Assembly (NCBI RefSeq): GCF_036023875.1
Contig: NZ_CP107931.1
Coordinates: 1,240,001-1,304,000 of the forward strand
Origin: Mycobacterium sp. NBC_00419
Lineage (GTDB): Bacteria > Actinomycetota > Actinomycetes > Mycobacteriales > Mycobacteriaceae
Direction of reading: 5' to 3'
Length of the DNA: 64,000 nucleotides
Positions within the stretch are counted from its first letter, which is position 1. The number at the start of each line of letters is the position of its first letter. This document shows, one piece after another, positions 49,401-61,000 of the stretch. The notes under the pieces were generated by a model. That model saw only the letters and a list, made by a program, of their open reading frames with translations. It made no database searches and had not been told where the DNA came from. Made by a program: the position numbers and the translations under genes.

Positions 49401-52400
49401 AGCACACCTCCGTCGGAGCGTCGACCACGGTGTCCGCCCCCGGCATTCTGGAGTTCGTCGTGGAGTCCGACCAGGGCGGCACGCTGACCCGACAGGCCGC
49501 CGCGGTACTGCACGCCGCCGACGGCGATCAGGCGCCGGCGGACTACGACATCGCCGCATTGCTTGCCGCTCACCCGGATTCGACCGAGGGCGACGAGGTG
49601 CGCGCCGGGCTGGATCAGCTCGGCGTCCAGTACGGCCCGGCGTTCGCGGGATTGGCTGTGGTGCGCACCGGAGACCAGGCCGGCGGAACGGTGCTGGCCG
49701 AGGTGACGCTGCCCAGCCAGATCCGTTCGCAGCAAGGCGCTTACGGCGTCCACCCGGCCCTGCTGGATGCCTGCTTCCAGTCCGTGGTGGCCAGCCCACA
49801 GGTTCAGGGCCTCGGCGACAACACCCTGGCCCTGCCCTTGGGGGCGCACCGGCTGCGGACGTATGCCTCCACCCGTGGTGCCCACTACTGCTACACGCGG
49901 GTGACCAACGTCGACGCCGCGGGCATCGAAGCCGACATCGACGTGCTCGACAAGAACGGCGCCGTCCTGCTGCGCGTGGAGGGTCTGCGCTGCGGTACCG
50001 GAACATCCGAGATCGCCCAGCAGGATCGGGTGCTCGGTGATCGGTTGCTGACCGTCGAATGGCAGCCGCGCCAACTACCCGAGGTGTCCGAGCCCGCGGC
50101 CGGCAGCTGGCTGCTGATTGACACCGCGGCGGCCGACACGCTGTCCACCGAACTGGCCGATGCGCTGAAAAGCCATGGTGCACAGCACACCACGATGTCG
50201 TGGACGCCTCGCGCTGATCACAGCGCCATCGCCGGCGAGCTCGCCGAGAGCCTGCGTGGCGAGCAGTTGAGCGGCGCGGTCATTCTCACCGAGCCGAGAT
50301 CGGACGGCTCCGACGATGACGCGCCACAGCTGGGCCTGCAGCAGGTCCAGCACCTGGTGCGCGTCGTACGGGAATTGGCTCAGACCTCCGGGCAGGTGCC
50401 GAACCTGTTCGTGGTGACCCGCGCCGCCCAGACCGTCGCGGCCGGGGATGTGGCCAACCTCGAGCAGGGCGGCCTTCGCGGATTGATCCGGGTGATCGCC
50501 GCCGAACATCCGCACCTGACCACCACACAGATCGACGTCGACGAGAGCATCGATGCCGAGAACCTCGTCCGGCAGCTGCTCAGCGGGTCCGATGAGGACG
50601 AGACCGCATGGCGCAACGGCGAGTGGTACACCGCACGCCTGAGCCCGACGCCGCTGCGCCCGGAGGATCGGTACACCACGGCCGGCTCCTACGAGCACGA
50701 CGGGATGCGGCTGCAGATCCGCACCCCCGGCGACCTGGAGACGCTGGAATTGGTTTCCTGCGAACGGATTGCGCCCGGGCCGGGACAGATCGAAGTCGCC
50801 GTCACCGTCTCCAGCATCAACTTCGCCGACGTCCTGGTCGCGATGGGCCTGTTCCCCGCCCTCGACGGGAACCTGCCGGAGTTGGGTATGGACTTCGCCG
50901 GAGTGGTCACCGCTGTCGGGCCCGACGTGACCGAGCACCGCGTCGGCGACCGTGTGGGCGGCTTCTCCCGGCACGGCTGCTGGGGCACGTTCGTCACATG
51001 TGACGCCCGCCTGGCGGCCACCTTGTCGCCAGAGCTGACCGACCATCAGGCCGTCGCGGTGGCGACGGCCGCCGCCACCGCCTGGTACGGCCTGCACGAT
51101 CAGGCCCGCATCACTGCCGGGGACAAGGTCCTGATTCACTCCGCCACCGGCGGCGTCGGACAGGCCGCGATCGGCGTCGCCCGTGCCGCCGGAGCCGAGA
51201 TCTTCGCCACCGCCGGCAGTGAAGATCGCCGACAGATGTTGCGCGACATGGGAATCAAGCATGTCTACGACTCGCGCAGCACCGACTTCGCCGAGCAGAT
51301 CCGCAGCGACACCGACGGCTACGGTGTCGACATCGTGCTCAACTCGCTCACCGGCGCCGCCCAGCGGGCCGGGCTGGAGCTGCTGGCCACCGGCGGGCGG
51401 TTCGTCGAGATCGGTAAGCGCGATGTCTACGGCAACACCCGGCTGGGGCTGTTCCCGTTCCGGCACAACCTCACGTTCTTCTACGTCGACCTCGCACTGA
51501 TGTCGCTGACCCATCCGCAGCGCGTCGGCGAGCTGTTGCGCACGGTGTACCAGCTCACCGCCGACGGCGATCTGCCACCGGCCAAGCACACCGACTACCC
51601 GCTGGCCGACGCCGCCACCGCGATCCGGGTCATGAGCGCTGCCCAGCACACCGGCAAGCTGCTGCTCGACGTCCCCCGCACCGGGCAGCGCGACGTCGTG
51701 GTGCCGCCGCAGCAGGCCCGCCCCTTCCGCGGCGACGGCGCCTACATCGTCACCGGCGGCCTCGGCGGTCTCGGCTTGTTCCTCGCCGAGAAGATGGCGG
51801 CCTCGGGGGCCGGCCGGATCGTGCTCAGTTCACGCTCACAGCCGACGCTCAAGGCGCTGGAGACCATCGAACTCATCCGGGCGATGGGCAGCGACGTCGT
51901 GGTGCTGTGTGGTGACATCGCCGAGGCGGGCACCGCGCAACAGCTGGTGGCCACCGCGACGGCGACCGGCCTGCCGGTGCGCGGCGTTCTGCATGCCGCC
52001 GCGGTGGTCGAGGATGCCACCTTGGCCAACATCACCGACGACCTCGTCGAACGGGACTGGGCACCGAAGGTGTTCGGCGCATGGCACCTGCATCGGGCCC
52101 TGGAACAGGCACCCGAGCAGCTGGACTGGTTCTGCTCGTTCTCCTCGGCGGCGGCGCTGGTCGGCTCGCCGGGGCAGGGCGCGTACTCGGCGGCCAACAG
52201 CTGGCTGGACGCCTTCACCCGGTGGCGCCGGGCCAACGGCCTACCCGCCACCTCGATCGCCTGGGGCGCCTGGGGCCAGATCGGGCGGGCCACGGAGTTC
52301 GCCGAAGGCGCCGGCGCTGCCATCGCCCCCGATGAGGGCGCCTACGCGTTCGAGGCGTTATTGCGCCACAACCGCGACTACACCGGCTACGCCCCGGTCA

Positions 52401-52768
52401 TCGGAGCCGGCTGGTTGACCGCGTTCGCGCAACGCAGCCCGTTCGCCGAAGCATTCCGTTCGATCGGAGAAAACGCCTCGGGGACAAGCAAACTGCGCGC
52501 CGAACTCAGCGAGCTGCCGCGCGATGAATGGCCCACCCGATTGCGCCGCCTGATCTCCGACCAGATCAGTCTGATCCTGCGGCGCAGTGTCGACCCCGAC
52601 CGGCCGCTGTCCGAATACGGCGTGGACTCGCTCGGGGCTCTGGAATTGCGTACCCGCATCGAGGCCGAGACGGGAGTGCGCCTGACAGCCGGTGACCTCG
52701 CGGCAGGCACCGTGCGCGGTCTGGCGGATCTGCTGTTCGAAAAGTTGGCTCCCGCGCATACCGTGTGA
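46499..52768 (+). CDS. Mycocerosic acid synthase-like iterative type I PKS (KS-AT-DH-ER-KR-ACP)
   Basis: A 2089-residue fully reducing PKS, near the 2111 residues of MAS. KS about 8-430 with nucleophile Cys178 (DTACSSG); AT about 530-850 with Ser618 (GHSMGE) and the VASH motif that indicates methylmalonyl-CoA; DH about 880-1150 with His924 in [12 protein letters not shown] about 1410-1720 with the NADPH loop [13 protein letters not shown] about 1745-1930 with VTGGLGGLG and Tyr1896 (GAYSAAN); ACP at the end with Ser2044 (GVDSLGA). This order builds saturated multimethyl-branched fatty acids from a FAAL-supplied starter. ATG 46499 begins the conserved [21 protein letters not shown]; no ribosome-binding site is evident. 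No TE is present, as in MAS, so an acyltransferase outside the window would off-load the product. Confidence 0.95.
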   Translation: MTTSPTTPVAVVGMACRLPGGITSPEQLWEALLAGEDLVTEIPRERWDVDEYYDPEPGVPGRTVSKWGAFLDDVAGFDAEFFGINDREAAALDPQHRLLLETSWEAMEHAGLTPAAIRDSLTGVFMGLTHLDYQLVNADSEEMEGPYGFEGSTLAMASGRISYTLGVHGPALTLDTACSSGLFAVHMGCRSLNDGESDLALAGASFVLLEPRKYVAGTAQSHLSPTGRCRAFDAAADGYVCGEATGVVLLKRLPDALRDGDRILAVIRGTAANQDGHTVNISTPSATAQADLYRTALRTAGVDAAGIGMIEAHGPGTPVGDPIEFSSLSQVYGADGPCALASAKTNFGHAQSASGILGLMKTVLALQHGVIPRNLHFNRLPDDLARIDTQLFVPQENTQWPSSGAHPRRAAVSSYGVSGTNVHAILEQAPDLTPAPAATDPAAPLLFALSATSADELRRTAGHLADWVHTHEDVTLPDLAYTLARRRAHRPVRTAVIGRTRQDVADALRNVADDDTPYQPAVGRDDRGPVWVFSGQGSQWARMGAELLDREPVFAATIAQLEPLIAAESGFSVTEALSAPDVVTGIDRVQPSLFAMQVALAAAMKAHGVRPGAVIGHSMGETAAAVVAGALSLEDGVRVICRRSKLMATIAGSGAMGSVELPAKQVLSELTMRGIKDVVVAVVASPQSTVVGGATDTVKELIAAWEERDVMARQVAVDVASHSPQVDPILDELAKVLADITPMTPQIPFYSATGFDPREDPICDAKYWVNNLRRTVRFAAAVRAALEDGYRVFAELAPHPLLTHAVEQTADSLDVPLATLAAVRREQELPQGLRGFLADLHSAGAAIDFAVPYPTGSLVDAPLPTWTHRRLWLSHDGQDASSHGGHTVSVHPLLGPHVRLQEEPERHVWHAEIGTSAHPWLGEHQIRNVAVLPGAAYCEMALAAAHTVLGDAAEVRDISFEQALLLDEHTSVGASTTVSAPGILEFVVESDQGGTLTRQAAAVLHAADGDQAPADYDIAALLAAHPDSTEGDEVRAGLDQLGVQYGPAFAGLAVVRTGDQAGGTVLAEVTLPSQIRSQQGAYGVHPALLDACFQSVVASPQVQGLGDNTLALPLGAHRLRTYASTRGAHYCYTRVTNVDAAGIEADIDVLDKNGAVLLRVEGLRCGTGTSEIAQQDRVLGDRLLTVEWQPRQLPEVSEPAAGSWLLIDTAAADTLSTELADALKSHGAQHTTMSWTPRADHSAIAGELAESLRGEQLSGAVILTEPRSDGSDDDAPQLGLQQVQHLVRVVRELAQTSGQVPNLFVVTRAAQTVAAGDVANLEQGGLRGLIRVIAAEHPHLTTTQIDVDESIDAENLVRQLLSGSDEDETAWRNGEWYTARLSPTPLRPEDRYTTAGSYEHDGMRLQIRTPGDLETLELVSCERIAPGPGQIEVAVTVSSINFADVLVAMGLFPALDGNLPELGMDFAGVVTAVGPDVTEHRVGDRVGGFSRHGCWGTFVTCDARLAATLSPELTDHQAVAVATAAATAWYGLHDQARITAGDKVLIHSATGGVGQAAIGVARAAGAEIFATAGSEDRRQMLRDMGIKHVYDSRSTDFAEQIRSDTDGYGVDIVLNSLTGAAQRAGLELLATGGRFVEIGKRDVYGNTRLGLFPFRHNLTFFYVDLALMSLTHPQRVGELLRTVYQLTADGDLPPAKHTDYPLADAATAIRVMSAAQHTGKLLLDVPRTGQRDVVVPPQQARPFRGDGAYIVTGGLGGLGLFLAEKMAASGAGRIVLSSRSQPTLKALETIELIRAMGSDVVVLCGDIAEAGTAQQLVATATATGLPVRGVLHAAAVVEDATLANITDDLVERDWAPKVFGAWHLHRALEQAPEQLDWFCSFSSAAALVGSPGQGAYSAANSWLDAFTRWRRANGLPATSIAWGAWGQIGRATEFAEGAGAAIAPDEGAYAFEALLRHNRDYTGYAPVIGAGWLTAFAQRSPFAEAFRSIGENASGTSKLRAELSELPRDEWPTRLRRLISDQISLILRRSVDPDRPLSEYGVDSLGALELRTRIEAETGVRLTAGDLAAGTVRGLADLLFEKLAPAHTV

Positions 52769-52991
52769 GGTTCCCCAGCGGGCCCGATCGCGCCCTGACC
52801 ACTGGTTACGGTCGAATCCTCCATTAGCCGACAGTTAGTCAGTTCCGGTAATTGCACCCTTACTCAGCGATTGTTTCCGTATTCATATATGCGAACAAAA
52901 GTTACAAAAGTCCAACTAACGTTGCGATCATGAATTTCCTGCCGCACAATTGCCGATACCGCGTCTTTCAGGCGCGGGATGGGGGGCAAGA

Positions 52992-53219
52992 ATGGACGAG
53001 TTCGATTTCCAAGTTGCCGTGGGTGAGGCGGCACAGGACGCGGTGTGGAAGACCCCACATCCGCTGACGCATCAGTTGGCCGACGACGACCCGCTACGGG
53101 TCGAGTACCTGCGTGAATACCAGTCGTCGGTAGGCCGTCAGGTGATCGCGTCGATCATGCAACTGATGGCCACCAAGTCATGCACGAAGACCAGGGCGCG
53201 CCGCCTTCAGATGCACTGA
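52992..53219 (+). CDS. Short hypothetical protein
   Basis: A 75-residue open frame starting at ATG 52992, preceded by a G-rich GGGGGGCAAGA that may serve as ribosome-binding site. It is acidic at the N-terminus (MDEFDFQVAVGEAAQDAVW), has a DDPLRVEYLREYQSSVGRQVIASIMQLM stretch likely to be helical, and a basic tail (CTKTRARRLQMH). I do not recognise it; it could be a genuine small protein or the remains of a longer gene cut by frameshift, since the abrupt basic tail looks out of character. The region before it (52830-52960) is unusually AT-rich and could hold its promoter. The 218 bases after it hold no gene I can support. Confidence 0.45.
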   Translation: MDEFDFQVAVGEAAQDAVWKTPHPLTHQLADDDPLRVEYLREYQSSVGRQVIASIMQLMATKSCTKTRARRLQMH

Positions 53220-53437
53220 GAGCTGGGCGGCGCCGGGGTGCCGCCCACCATATTGACACCCTGCGCCAAATCTCCAATACGCGCACATCCGTGGCTGGAC
53301 GCCGGTATTTTCTAGTCTGCGCCGCAGTCGTGGCTGCCGGCTTGAGGTCTCAAGGATCGCAAGTCGCGGTGACCGCTGTTCGGCGCATGACGTGTGTTTT
53401 GAGCGCATCAGTCCGGACGAACCCGTAAGGAGGGGCG

Positions 53438-54112
53438 GTGCAAACCGTTCTCAAGCTGTTGATAAACGGGCTCACCGAGCCTGTTGTGTTCGGCTTGATC
53501 GTGTTTGTGACGGCAGGCACGACCGATTACTGGCAGGCATGGCTTCTGCTGGCGGTCTTCGCCGTCACGACATGGACCTCGAGCATCTATCTGCTTCGCG
53601 CCAACCCGGAAGCACTGCAGCGCCGGATGACCGGCGGCCCGGCGGCTGAACCCCGCAGCGTGCAGAAGCGCGTCATGGGCGGGCTGTGGCTGTCGCTGGC
53701 GACCATGCTCGTCGTCAGCGCGCTCGATCACCGCTTCGGGTGGTCGCATGTGCCGTCGGCGGTCTCGGTGATCGGCAACGTGCTGGTGGCCGTGGGCCTT
53801 GCCGCACCGATGCTCGTGGTGATGCAGAACAATTACGCCGCCTCCACCGTGCGGGTCGAGGCGGGACAGAAACTGGCATCCACCGGCCTGTACGGGCTGG
53901 TGCGTCACCCTATGTACACCGGCAACGTGATCATGATGACCGGCATCCCGCTCGCGCTCGGTTCCTACTGGGGGCTGCTGCTGGTGGTGCCGGGCCTGCT
54001 GGTGCTGGCCGTGCGCATTCGCGACGAGGAGAAGCTGCTCCGCGCGGAACTCGACGGATACCTCGAGTACACGCAGACGGTTCGCTATCGCCTGGTACCG
54101 GGGATGTGGTGA
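53438..54112 (+). CDS. Isoprenylcysteine carboxyl methyltransferase (ICMT)/PEMT-family membrane methyltransferase
   Basis: A 224-residue protein with about five hydrophobic segments. The C-terminal half has the family signature: STGLYGLVRHPMYTGNVIMM, followed after one hairpin of helices by RIRDEEKLLRAELDGYLEYTQTVRYRLVPGMW (His-Pro-x-Tyr and the Glu-Glu-x-x-Leu SAM-binding elements). Such enzymes methylate lipids or small molecules at the membrane using SAM; the substrate is unknown here. The GTG start has an excellent AAGGAGGGGCG ribosome-binding site. It is 22 bases from the next gene, so the two are probably co-transcribed. Confidence 0.85.
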   Translation: MQTVLKLLINGLTEPVVFGLIVFVTAGTTDYWQAWLLLAVFAVTTWTSSIYLLRANPEALQRRMTGGPAAEPRSVQKRVMGGLWLSLATMLVVSALDHRFGWSHVPSAVSVIGNVLVAVGLAAPMLVVMQNNYAASTVRVEAGQKLASTGLYGLVRHPMYTGNVIMMTGIPLALGSYWGLLLVVPGLLVLAVRIRDEEKLLRAELDGYLEYTQTVRYRLVPGMW

Positions 54113-54134
54113 TCGGTCTGCGCGGACAGTCACG

Positions 54135-55082
54135 ATGACGCACCTGCATACCCGCAAACTGCGGTTCGGCTTCGCCGACGCTGAGGTTCCGTTCCTGTGG
54201 AACCCGTCTGACCCGGCTTTCTCCTGTGCCACCAACGGACTGTCGTTCTTCTTCCTCGCGGTCGAGAAGATGATCACTGCCGCGGTCACCGAGGCCATGC
54301 CCCTGATCACCGACCCCGCCGTCGCCGAGGAAGCCCAGGCCTTCGTCCGCCAGGAGGCCCAGCACAGTCTGGCGCACCGCCAGCATGCCAAGGGCCTCAT
54401 CAAGACTCACCCCGAACTCAAAGAGACCCTCGACGAGGTGATGGCGGCCTATGACCAGCTCACCGCCAGCAAGCCGCTGAATTACCGGCTGGCCTACATC
54501 GCCGATCTGGAAGCCACCTTCACCCCGTCGTTCAAGCTGATGCTCGACAACGCCGATACCCTGTTCGCCCCCGGCGACGATCGCGTCGCCTCACTGTTCG
54601 TGTGGCACTTCGTCGAAGAAGTTGAGCACCGCAGTTCGGCGTTGATGATCTACAACGCCGTGGTCGACAACCCGTGGTACCGCATGCGGGTGGCGCCGTC
54701 GGTGTTCACGCACGCCGAGTCGGTCATGGTCGCGATGGCCGAGAGTTTCAACCGGCACATCCCCACCGAGGTACGACGGGTCGACGCCGGTTCGATGTTC
54801 GGGGGCAATCGCTGGAGAATGACTCTCTCACAGCGCTTTCCAACCCTGCAGAAATATCCGTCCTTTGCACCGCCCAAGTACGGGCCGTTCGGCAAGCCCT
54901 ACCCGAACGTCCGCCGGCGTGAGCTGCTGGCCGCCCTCTACGGAGTTGCACGCAGCCAGATTCCCGGCCACAACCCAGCCCACCAGAAGCTGCCCGCCCT
55001 GGCCGCCGAGTGGCTGGCCCGCTACGACGCCGGCTATGACGTAACCCGGTGGTACAGCGCGGCTCGCAACCAGCCGGCGTAA
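54135..55082 (+). CDS. Predicted metal-dependent hydrolase / ferritin-like diiron protein (PF10118 type)
   Basis: A 315-residue soluble protein, mainly helical. Two carboxylate-histidine motifs spaced as in ferritin-like diiron folds are visible: EEAQAFVRQEAQHSLAH (around residues 55-75) and FVEEVEHRSSAL (around 160), with LNYRLAYIADLEATFT between them supplying a further Glu. These match the PF10118 'metal-dependent hydrolase' family, whose true reaction is poorly defined; hydroxylation or oxygenation of a lipid is as likely as hydrolysis. It is co-oriented with the methyltransferase and ends 3 bases before the convergent NRPS stop. Confidence 0.8.
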   Translation: MTHLHTRKLRFGFADAEVPFLWNPSDPAFSCATNGLSFFFLAVEKMITAAVTEAMPLITDPAVAEEAQAFVRQEAQHSLAHRQHAKGLIKTHPELKETLDEVMAAYDQLTASKPLNYRLAYIADLEATFTPSFKLMLDNADTLFAPGDDRVASLFVWHFVEEVEHRSSALMIYNAVVDNPWYRMRVAPSVFTHAESVMVAMAESFNRHIPTEVRRVDAGSMFGGNRWRMTLSQRFPTLQKYPSFAPPKYGPFGKPYPNVRRRELLAALYGVARSQIPGHNPAHQKLPALAAEWLARYDAGYDVTRWYSAARNQPA

Positions 55083-55085
55083 CCC

Positions 55086-58000
55086 CTACAGCTCGCTTGC
55101 AGAGACCTCTGCCTGCGGGTTGGCCGGTTCACCCAGTCGCAGACTGAGGGCGCGCACCGACGGTGCCTCCACGAGAGTGGTCGCCGCCAGTGCGGTGCCC
55201 AGCGCGGCGTTGACGGCCGCCACCGCACGCATCGCGGACAGCGAATCTCCGCCGAGATCGAAGAATGAGTCGTCCACACCGACAGTCTCGATGCCCAGCG
55301 TCTGGGCGTAGATGTCGGCCAGGATCTGCTCCACGAGTGTGCCCGGGCTGTGCTCACCGCCGATGCTGTGGTGGGCGTGCGGGGCCGAAACCGCTTGGGC
55401 GTCTGGGATTTCGACTGCCAGCGGCTGGCTGGGATCGGTGATCATGGCCGACAGCACGCGCCTGAATCGCTCGATCAGCGTCTCGATCGCGGCCGGGTCG
55501 AAGACGTCGGTGCTGTACTGGAAGCGCAGGTCCAGTTCTGCCCCGGGCACGGCCTGGATCGCCAGCGGGTAGTGGTAGTGGTCGCGGGCGCTGACATCGG
55601 TGATCGTCAATCCGTCGGCCCCCGACATCGACGCCGCATCGGTCGGGTAGTTCTCGTAGACGAAGACCGTGTCGAACAGTTGCCGGTGCCCGGTGGCGCG
55701 ATGGATCTCACCCAGAGCGAGGTGCTCGTGTTCGAAGGTGTGGTTGTGCGCGCCGTGTAGTTGGTCCAGCAGGTCCGCAGCGGTGGTCTCAGCGGTGATC
55801 GTCGCCCGCACCGGCACCGTGTTGATCAGTAGGCCGACCATCTGCTCGGCACCGGCGACCTCGACGGGCCGGCCCGACACCACCGCACCGAAGGCGACGT
55901 CGCGCTGACCGGTCAGCGACATCAAGACCTGCGCGAAGACCGCCTGCAGCACGGTGCTGACGGTGGTGTGGTGCGAGCGAGCCAACTCACCGAGCGCCTT
56001 GGTGCTGTGTTCGGGCACCTTGAGCGAGGCCACATTTCGCGGGGCGGCACCCAGTGGATCGGCAGGGCCGATCAGGGTGGGGGCGTCGAAGCCGTTGAAC
56101 GCCTGGCGCCAGGCCGCACGGGCGGCGTCACGATCGCGGCTGTTGCGCCAGTCCACGAAGCGGCGGTACGGCACAGGGGTGGGTAGCCGCTGGCCGTAGT
56201 AGCCGGCGAAGATCTCCTGCAACAGGATGGGCAGTGACCAACCGTCGAGCAGGATGTGGTGGTTGGTCACCACACAGCGATGGGTGTCATCCGCAACCCG
56301 GATGAGTGCCACGCGCAGTGCCGGTTGCCCGGCCAGGTCGTAGACCGCCGCACGCTCGGCGGCGCAGACCCGCTCGATCTGCTCGTCCAGATCGCCTGCG
56401 GCGGTGTCGAGTTCGACATACCGCCACGGCACCTCCGGGTCGGCCGGGATCACCTGCACCGGCTCGTCGAACTGTGAGCAGAACCGCGCCATCACGTTGG
56501 GGTGGCGGCCCACGGCGGCGCGCACGGCCTCGCGCAGGCGGTACTGGTCGAGGCGCCCGCTCAACGTGACGCTCAGCTGCACCGCGTAGACGTCGGCGGC
56601 TCCGCCGCCGGTGCCGGCGTGGAAGAGCAGGCCCTGCTGCAGCGGTGTCAACGGCAGGATGTCGCTGACCCGGTAGGTGGTGCAGAGTTGGTCGATCTGG
56701 CTCTGGTTCAGGCGAGCCGGGGCGATATCCGACGGGGTCAGGCCGCCGCCACCGCCACGCACGTGCGCGCAGATCCCGGCCAGCGCATCGAACCACAAGC
56801 GACTCAGGCGGCCGACCTGCGCGTCGTCCAAAACCGAAGGGGCCCAGGTCCAGCCGGCCCGCAGTTGCGGGCCGAAGCCGGTGTCGACGGTGCCGGCGTT
56901 GAGCTCCACGGTGTGCATGAGCGGCATCGGGATGGCTGCCGCGATACCGGCGGCAGGCCCGCCGTCCTGGCGGATCTCCCAGATGTCCCCGGACGCCTCG
57001 GCGCCGCCGAGGCGGCCGAGATAGTTGAACCCGATGGCCGGGTCGGCTCCGCCCAGGTCGACGTCGTCGTTGAGGTAACGCAGCAGGCCGTAGGTCAGCC
57101 CGTCGGGCAGCGCCCGCAGCTGTTCCTTGGCGTCTTTGACCAGCGCACCCAAAGCCGCTCCGCCGGAGGTTATCTGGGCCCAGTCGAGGCCGCCGACGTT
57201 GACTGCCACCGGATACTTGGTGGTGAACCAGCCGACGGTCCGGGACAGGTCGACGTCGCGGGCCAATTCCTCGTCGCGGCCGTGACCTTCGACGTCGATG
57301 GCCACCGGCCCGCCACCTGCCGCGCCAAATTCGGCTACCGCCAAGGCGAATGCGATCAACAGGATCTCGTGGATTCCGGCATGGAACGCCGCCGGAACCT
57401 CCCCGAGAAGCATCCGGGTTGTCGTCACGTCGAGGTCCGCCGAGAGGCTGCCGGCGCTGGCGTAGGTGTCGATCTCGGGTTGCACCGCAGGCAACGCCGC
57501 GGGGATCTCGGCGATCTGTCGCCAGGTGTCGAGTTGCCGCACCACCTCGGGGCGATGCGCATGCTCGCTGAGCAGGGTGGCCCACCGCTGGAACGACGTC
57601 CGCGCCGGCGGCAAGCTCACCGGCCGCCCACCGTGCAGCTGTGCCCAGGCGAGGTTGATGTCCTCCAACAGGATTCGCCAGGACACGCCATCGACGGCAA
57701 GGTGGTGGATGATCGCCACCAGGTGACCGGTCGAGGGCTCCCACAGGGCGCTGAGCATCACCCCCGCGGCCGGGTCGAGCCGCGAGCGCGCTGCGACGAC
57801 CGCCTCGTCGGTGACCACGTCGACGGTGTGAACACACAAGCGCGCGTCCACCGTTCCCGGCTCGGGCACGGTCAGCGTCCACCCGCCTGCGCCGTCGTCG
57901 GCGACCCGCAGCCGCAACATGGCGTGGCGATCGAGCAGGGCCTGCAGCACCGTCACCACGTCGTCCTCGGTGACGGCGACCGGAGCCTGCACCACGAGGG

Positions 58001-61000
58001 TCTGGTTGAACTGGTCGATCGGGCCCTCGACGCTGTTGAGCCACGAGATGATCGGCGTCGCGACAACGGTTCCGACGCCTTCGTCGACCGCTTCCCCGTC
58101 GTCGACGGCCACGGCGGCCACCCGCGCCAGCCGGGCCACGGTCTGCTCGACGAAGATGTCACGCGGCCGGAACACCAGTCCCGCGGCGCGGGCGCGGGCG
58201 ACCACCTGCATCGACAGGATGCTGTCGCCGCCGAGTTCGAAGAACGAGTCGTCGACGCCGACCCGGTCGAGCCCGAGCACCTGGGCATAGATGTCGGCCA
58301 GGATCTCCTCGACCGCATCGGCCGGGGCACGGTAGGACTGGTCGTCGCTGTACTCCGGTGCGGGCAGGGCCTTGGTGTCCAGCTTGCCGTTGACGGTCAG
58401 CGGCAATGCCGGCAGCGCCACGATGGCGGTCGGCACCATGTAGGACGGCAACCGCTCCGACAGGACGGCCCGCAGCGCCGCGGGATCGGCGTCGCCCACG
58501 ACATAACCCACGAGCCGCTTGTCGCCGGGACGGTCCTCGCGGACGATCACCGCGGCCTGGCTGACGCCGTCCAGCGCGGCCAGCGCGGCCTGGATTTCGC
58601 CGAGTTCGATGCGGTAGCCGCGGATCTTGACCTGCTCGTCGGCCCGCCCGACATAGCGCAACTGGCCGTCGGGACCCCACCACATCAGGTCGCCGGTGCG
58701 ATACATCCGCTCACCGGGCGCACCGAAGGGGCACGCCACGAATCGTGTCGCGCTCAACCCGGGGCGCCCGACATAGCCGGCCGCCAGACCGGCGCCGGCC
58801 ACGTACAGCTCCCCCACCACGCCGAGCGGCACCGGTTGCAGGGAGGGATCCAGGACGAAGAAGCCCAGGTGCGACAGCGGTACGCCGATCGGGCTGGCCA
58901 CGCTGTCGACGTCGGCGGCGGTGATCTCCCGGAACGAGGCGTGCACCGTCGTCTCGGTGATGCCGTAGAGGTTCAGCAGGCGCGGCTTGACCGGGTGGTT
59001 GGCGAGCCAGCCCGCAAGACGTTGCGGTTCAAGGGCTTCACCGCCGTACACCACGGCTTCCAGAGACAGTTGGCGCCCCAGCTCGGGCGCCAGCGCCTCG
59101 GCGGCCTGCAGCGCGTAGAAGGCCGACGGTGTCTGGCTCAGGACGGTGACCTTTTCGGAGACCAGCAGCGCCAGCAGATCTTCCGGCGAGCGGACGACCG
59201 CGTCGGGCACGACGACCACCCGGCCGCCGTAGAGCAGCGCGCCCCAGATCTCCCACACCGAGAAGTCGAAAGCCAGCGAATGGCATTGCGACCACACGTG
59301 TCCGGGCAGGCCCATGTCGTTGTCGAGGGTGTTCAGCAGCCGGGTCACGTTGCGGTGCGGAATGGCCACACCCTTGGGGGTTCCGGTGGTTCCCGACGTG
59401 TAGATGATGTAGGCGATGTCGTCGGGGCGTGGGCCGGGAAGTGCAGCCGCACCGGTGGATGTGGTGTCGACGACGTCGAGGTCGACGACGGAGAGGTCGC
59501 GGCCGGCGAGCCGGTCGGTGAGTTCGGTGATCGTGACGGCGGCGATCGGTGCGGAGTCGTCCAGGACGAAGTTCATCCGCGCCGCCGGCACCGCCGGATC
59601 GATCGGAACGTAGGTCGCCCCGGTCTTGACCACCGCGACCATGGCGACGACCGCCTGCACGGTGCGCGGCAGCAGCAGCGCCACTCGCTGCCCGGGGCCC
59701 ACCCCGCGGTCGACGAGGACGTGCGCCAGCCGGGTGGCCGCGGCGTCGAGTTCCGAGTAGCTCAGTGCCGCACCCTCGCCGCTCACCGCCATCGCATCCG
59801 GGGTCTGGGCGACCTGCGCGTCGAACAGGTCCGCAATCGAGACGGGCCGGTCGACCGGAGCGGCCAGCGCCCGCCGGTTTCCCCAATCATCCAGGCGGGC
59901 AATTTCTTCGGAGTCACGCACGTCGATCGAGGACAGCCGTCGGGCCGGGTCGGCGGTCATCGCCACCAGGACCCGTTCCAGGCGTTCGACGAGACCTTCG
60001 ATGGTGTCGGCGTCGAACACGTCGGTGCGGAACTCCACCGCGCCACCGATGCCGGCCGGTTTGCCGCCGTCGTCCCAGCGCTCGGCCAGCGTGAACGACA
60101 GGTCCATGCGAGCGGTGTGGGTGTCGACCGGAAGCGGGGTGACCTCCAGGTCACCGAGACTCAGCCCAGCGGCATTGCTGTTCTGCCAGGCGAAGTTCTG
60201 CCAGGACAGCAGCACCTGCACCAGCGGGTGATGGGTCAGGCTGCGGGTCGGGTTCAGCCGCTCCACCAACACCTCGAAAGGCACGTCCTGGTGCTCGTAA
60301 GCGGCCAGACTGCGCCGGCGCACCTGCCCGAGTACATCCTCAACGGTAGGGTCACCGGCCAGGTCGACGCGCAGCACCAAGGTGTTGACGAAGAAGCCCA
60401 CCAGCTCGTCGAGCGCGGCGTCACCGCGCCCGGCGATCGGGAAGCCAACGGCCACATCCGAACTCGCGCTCAGCTTGGACAGCAGCACCGACAGCGCGGC
60501 TTGGACCACCATGAAGCTGGTCGCGTTGTGCTCACGGGCCACCCGGGTGATCTGTTGCTGGAGTTGCGCCGGCCAGTCAACGCCCACACTCGCGCCGCGG
60601 TAGTCGGCAGCCGGCGGGTAGGGCCGGTCGGTGGGCAGTTGCAGATGCTCGGGCATACCGGCCAGCGCATCGTCCCAGTACCCCAGTTGCGCGGCGATGC
60701 GGCTGTCGCTGTCGGACAGATCGCCCAACTGCGCGCGCTGCCACAGCGTGTAATCCACGTACTGGACGGCCAGGTCGGCCCAGCCGGGCGCCTGCCCGAC
60801 GGTCCGCGCGGCGTAGGCAAACCCCAAATCGGAGACCAGCGGGGCGATCGAGGCGCCGTCGGCGGCGATGTGGTGGACCACGGCCACCAGCACATGGTCG
60901 TCGTCGGCACGGCGGAACAGCCTGGCCTGCAACGGGATTTCAGCGGCCAGGTCGAAGGCGTGGCCCGCAACGGCCTCGATGGCCTGCTCCAGTTCGGCGT

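Noticed and set aside
48392..51649. Two long minus-strand frames opposite the PKS
   Set aside because: Gly/Arg/His-rich antisense frames without motifs, exactly covering the conserved PKS domains.
53180..53428. 82-codon frame after the orphan ORF, in another frame
   Set aside because: No ribosome-binding site, no domain pattern, and it overlaps both the orphan ORF and the upstream region of the methyltransferase gene.
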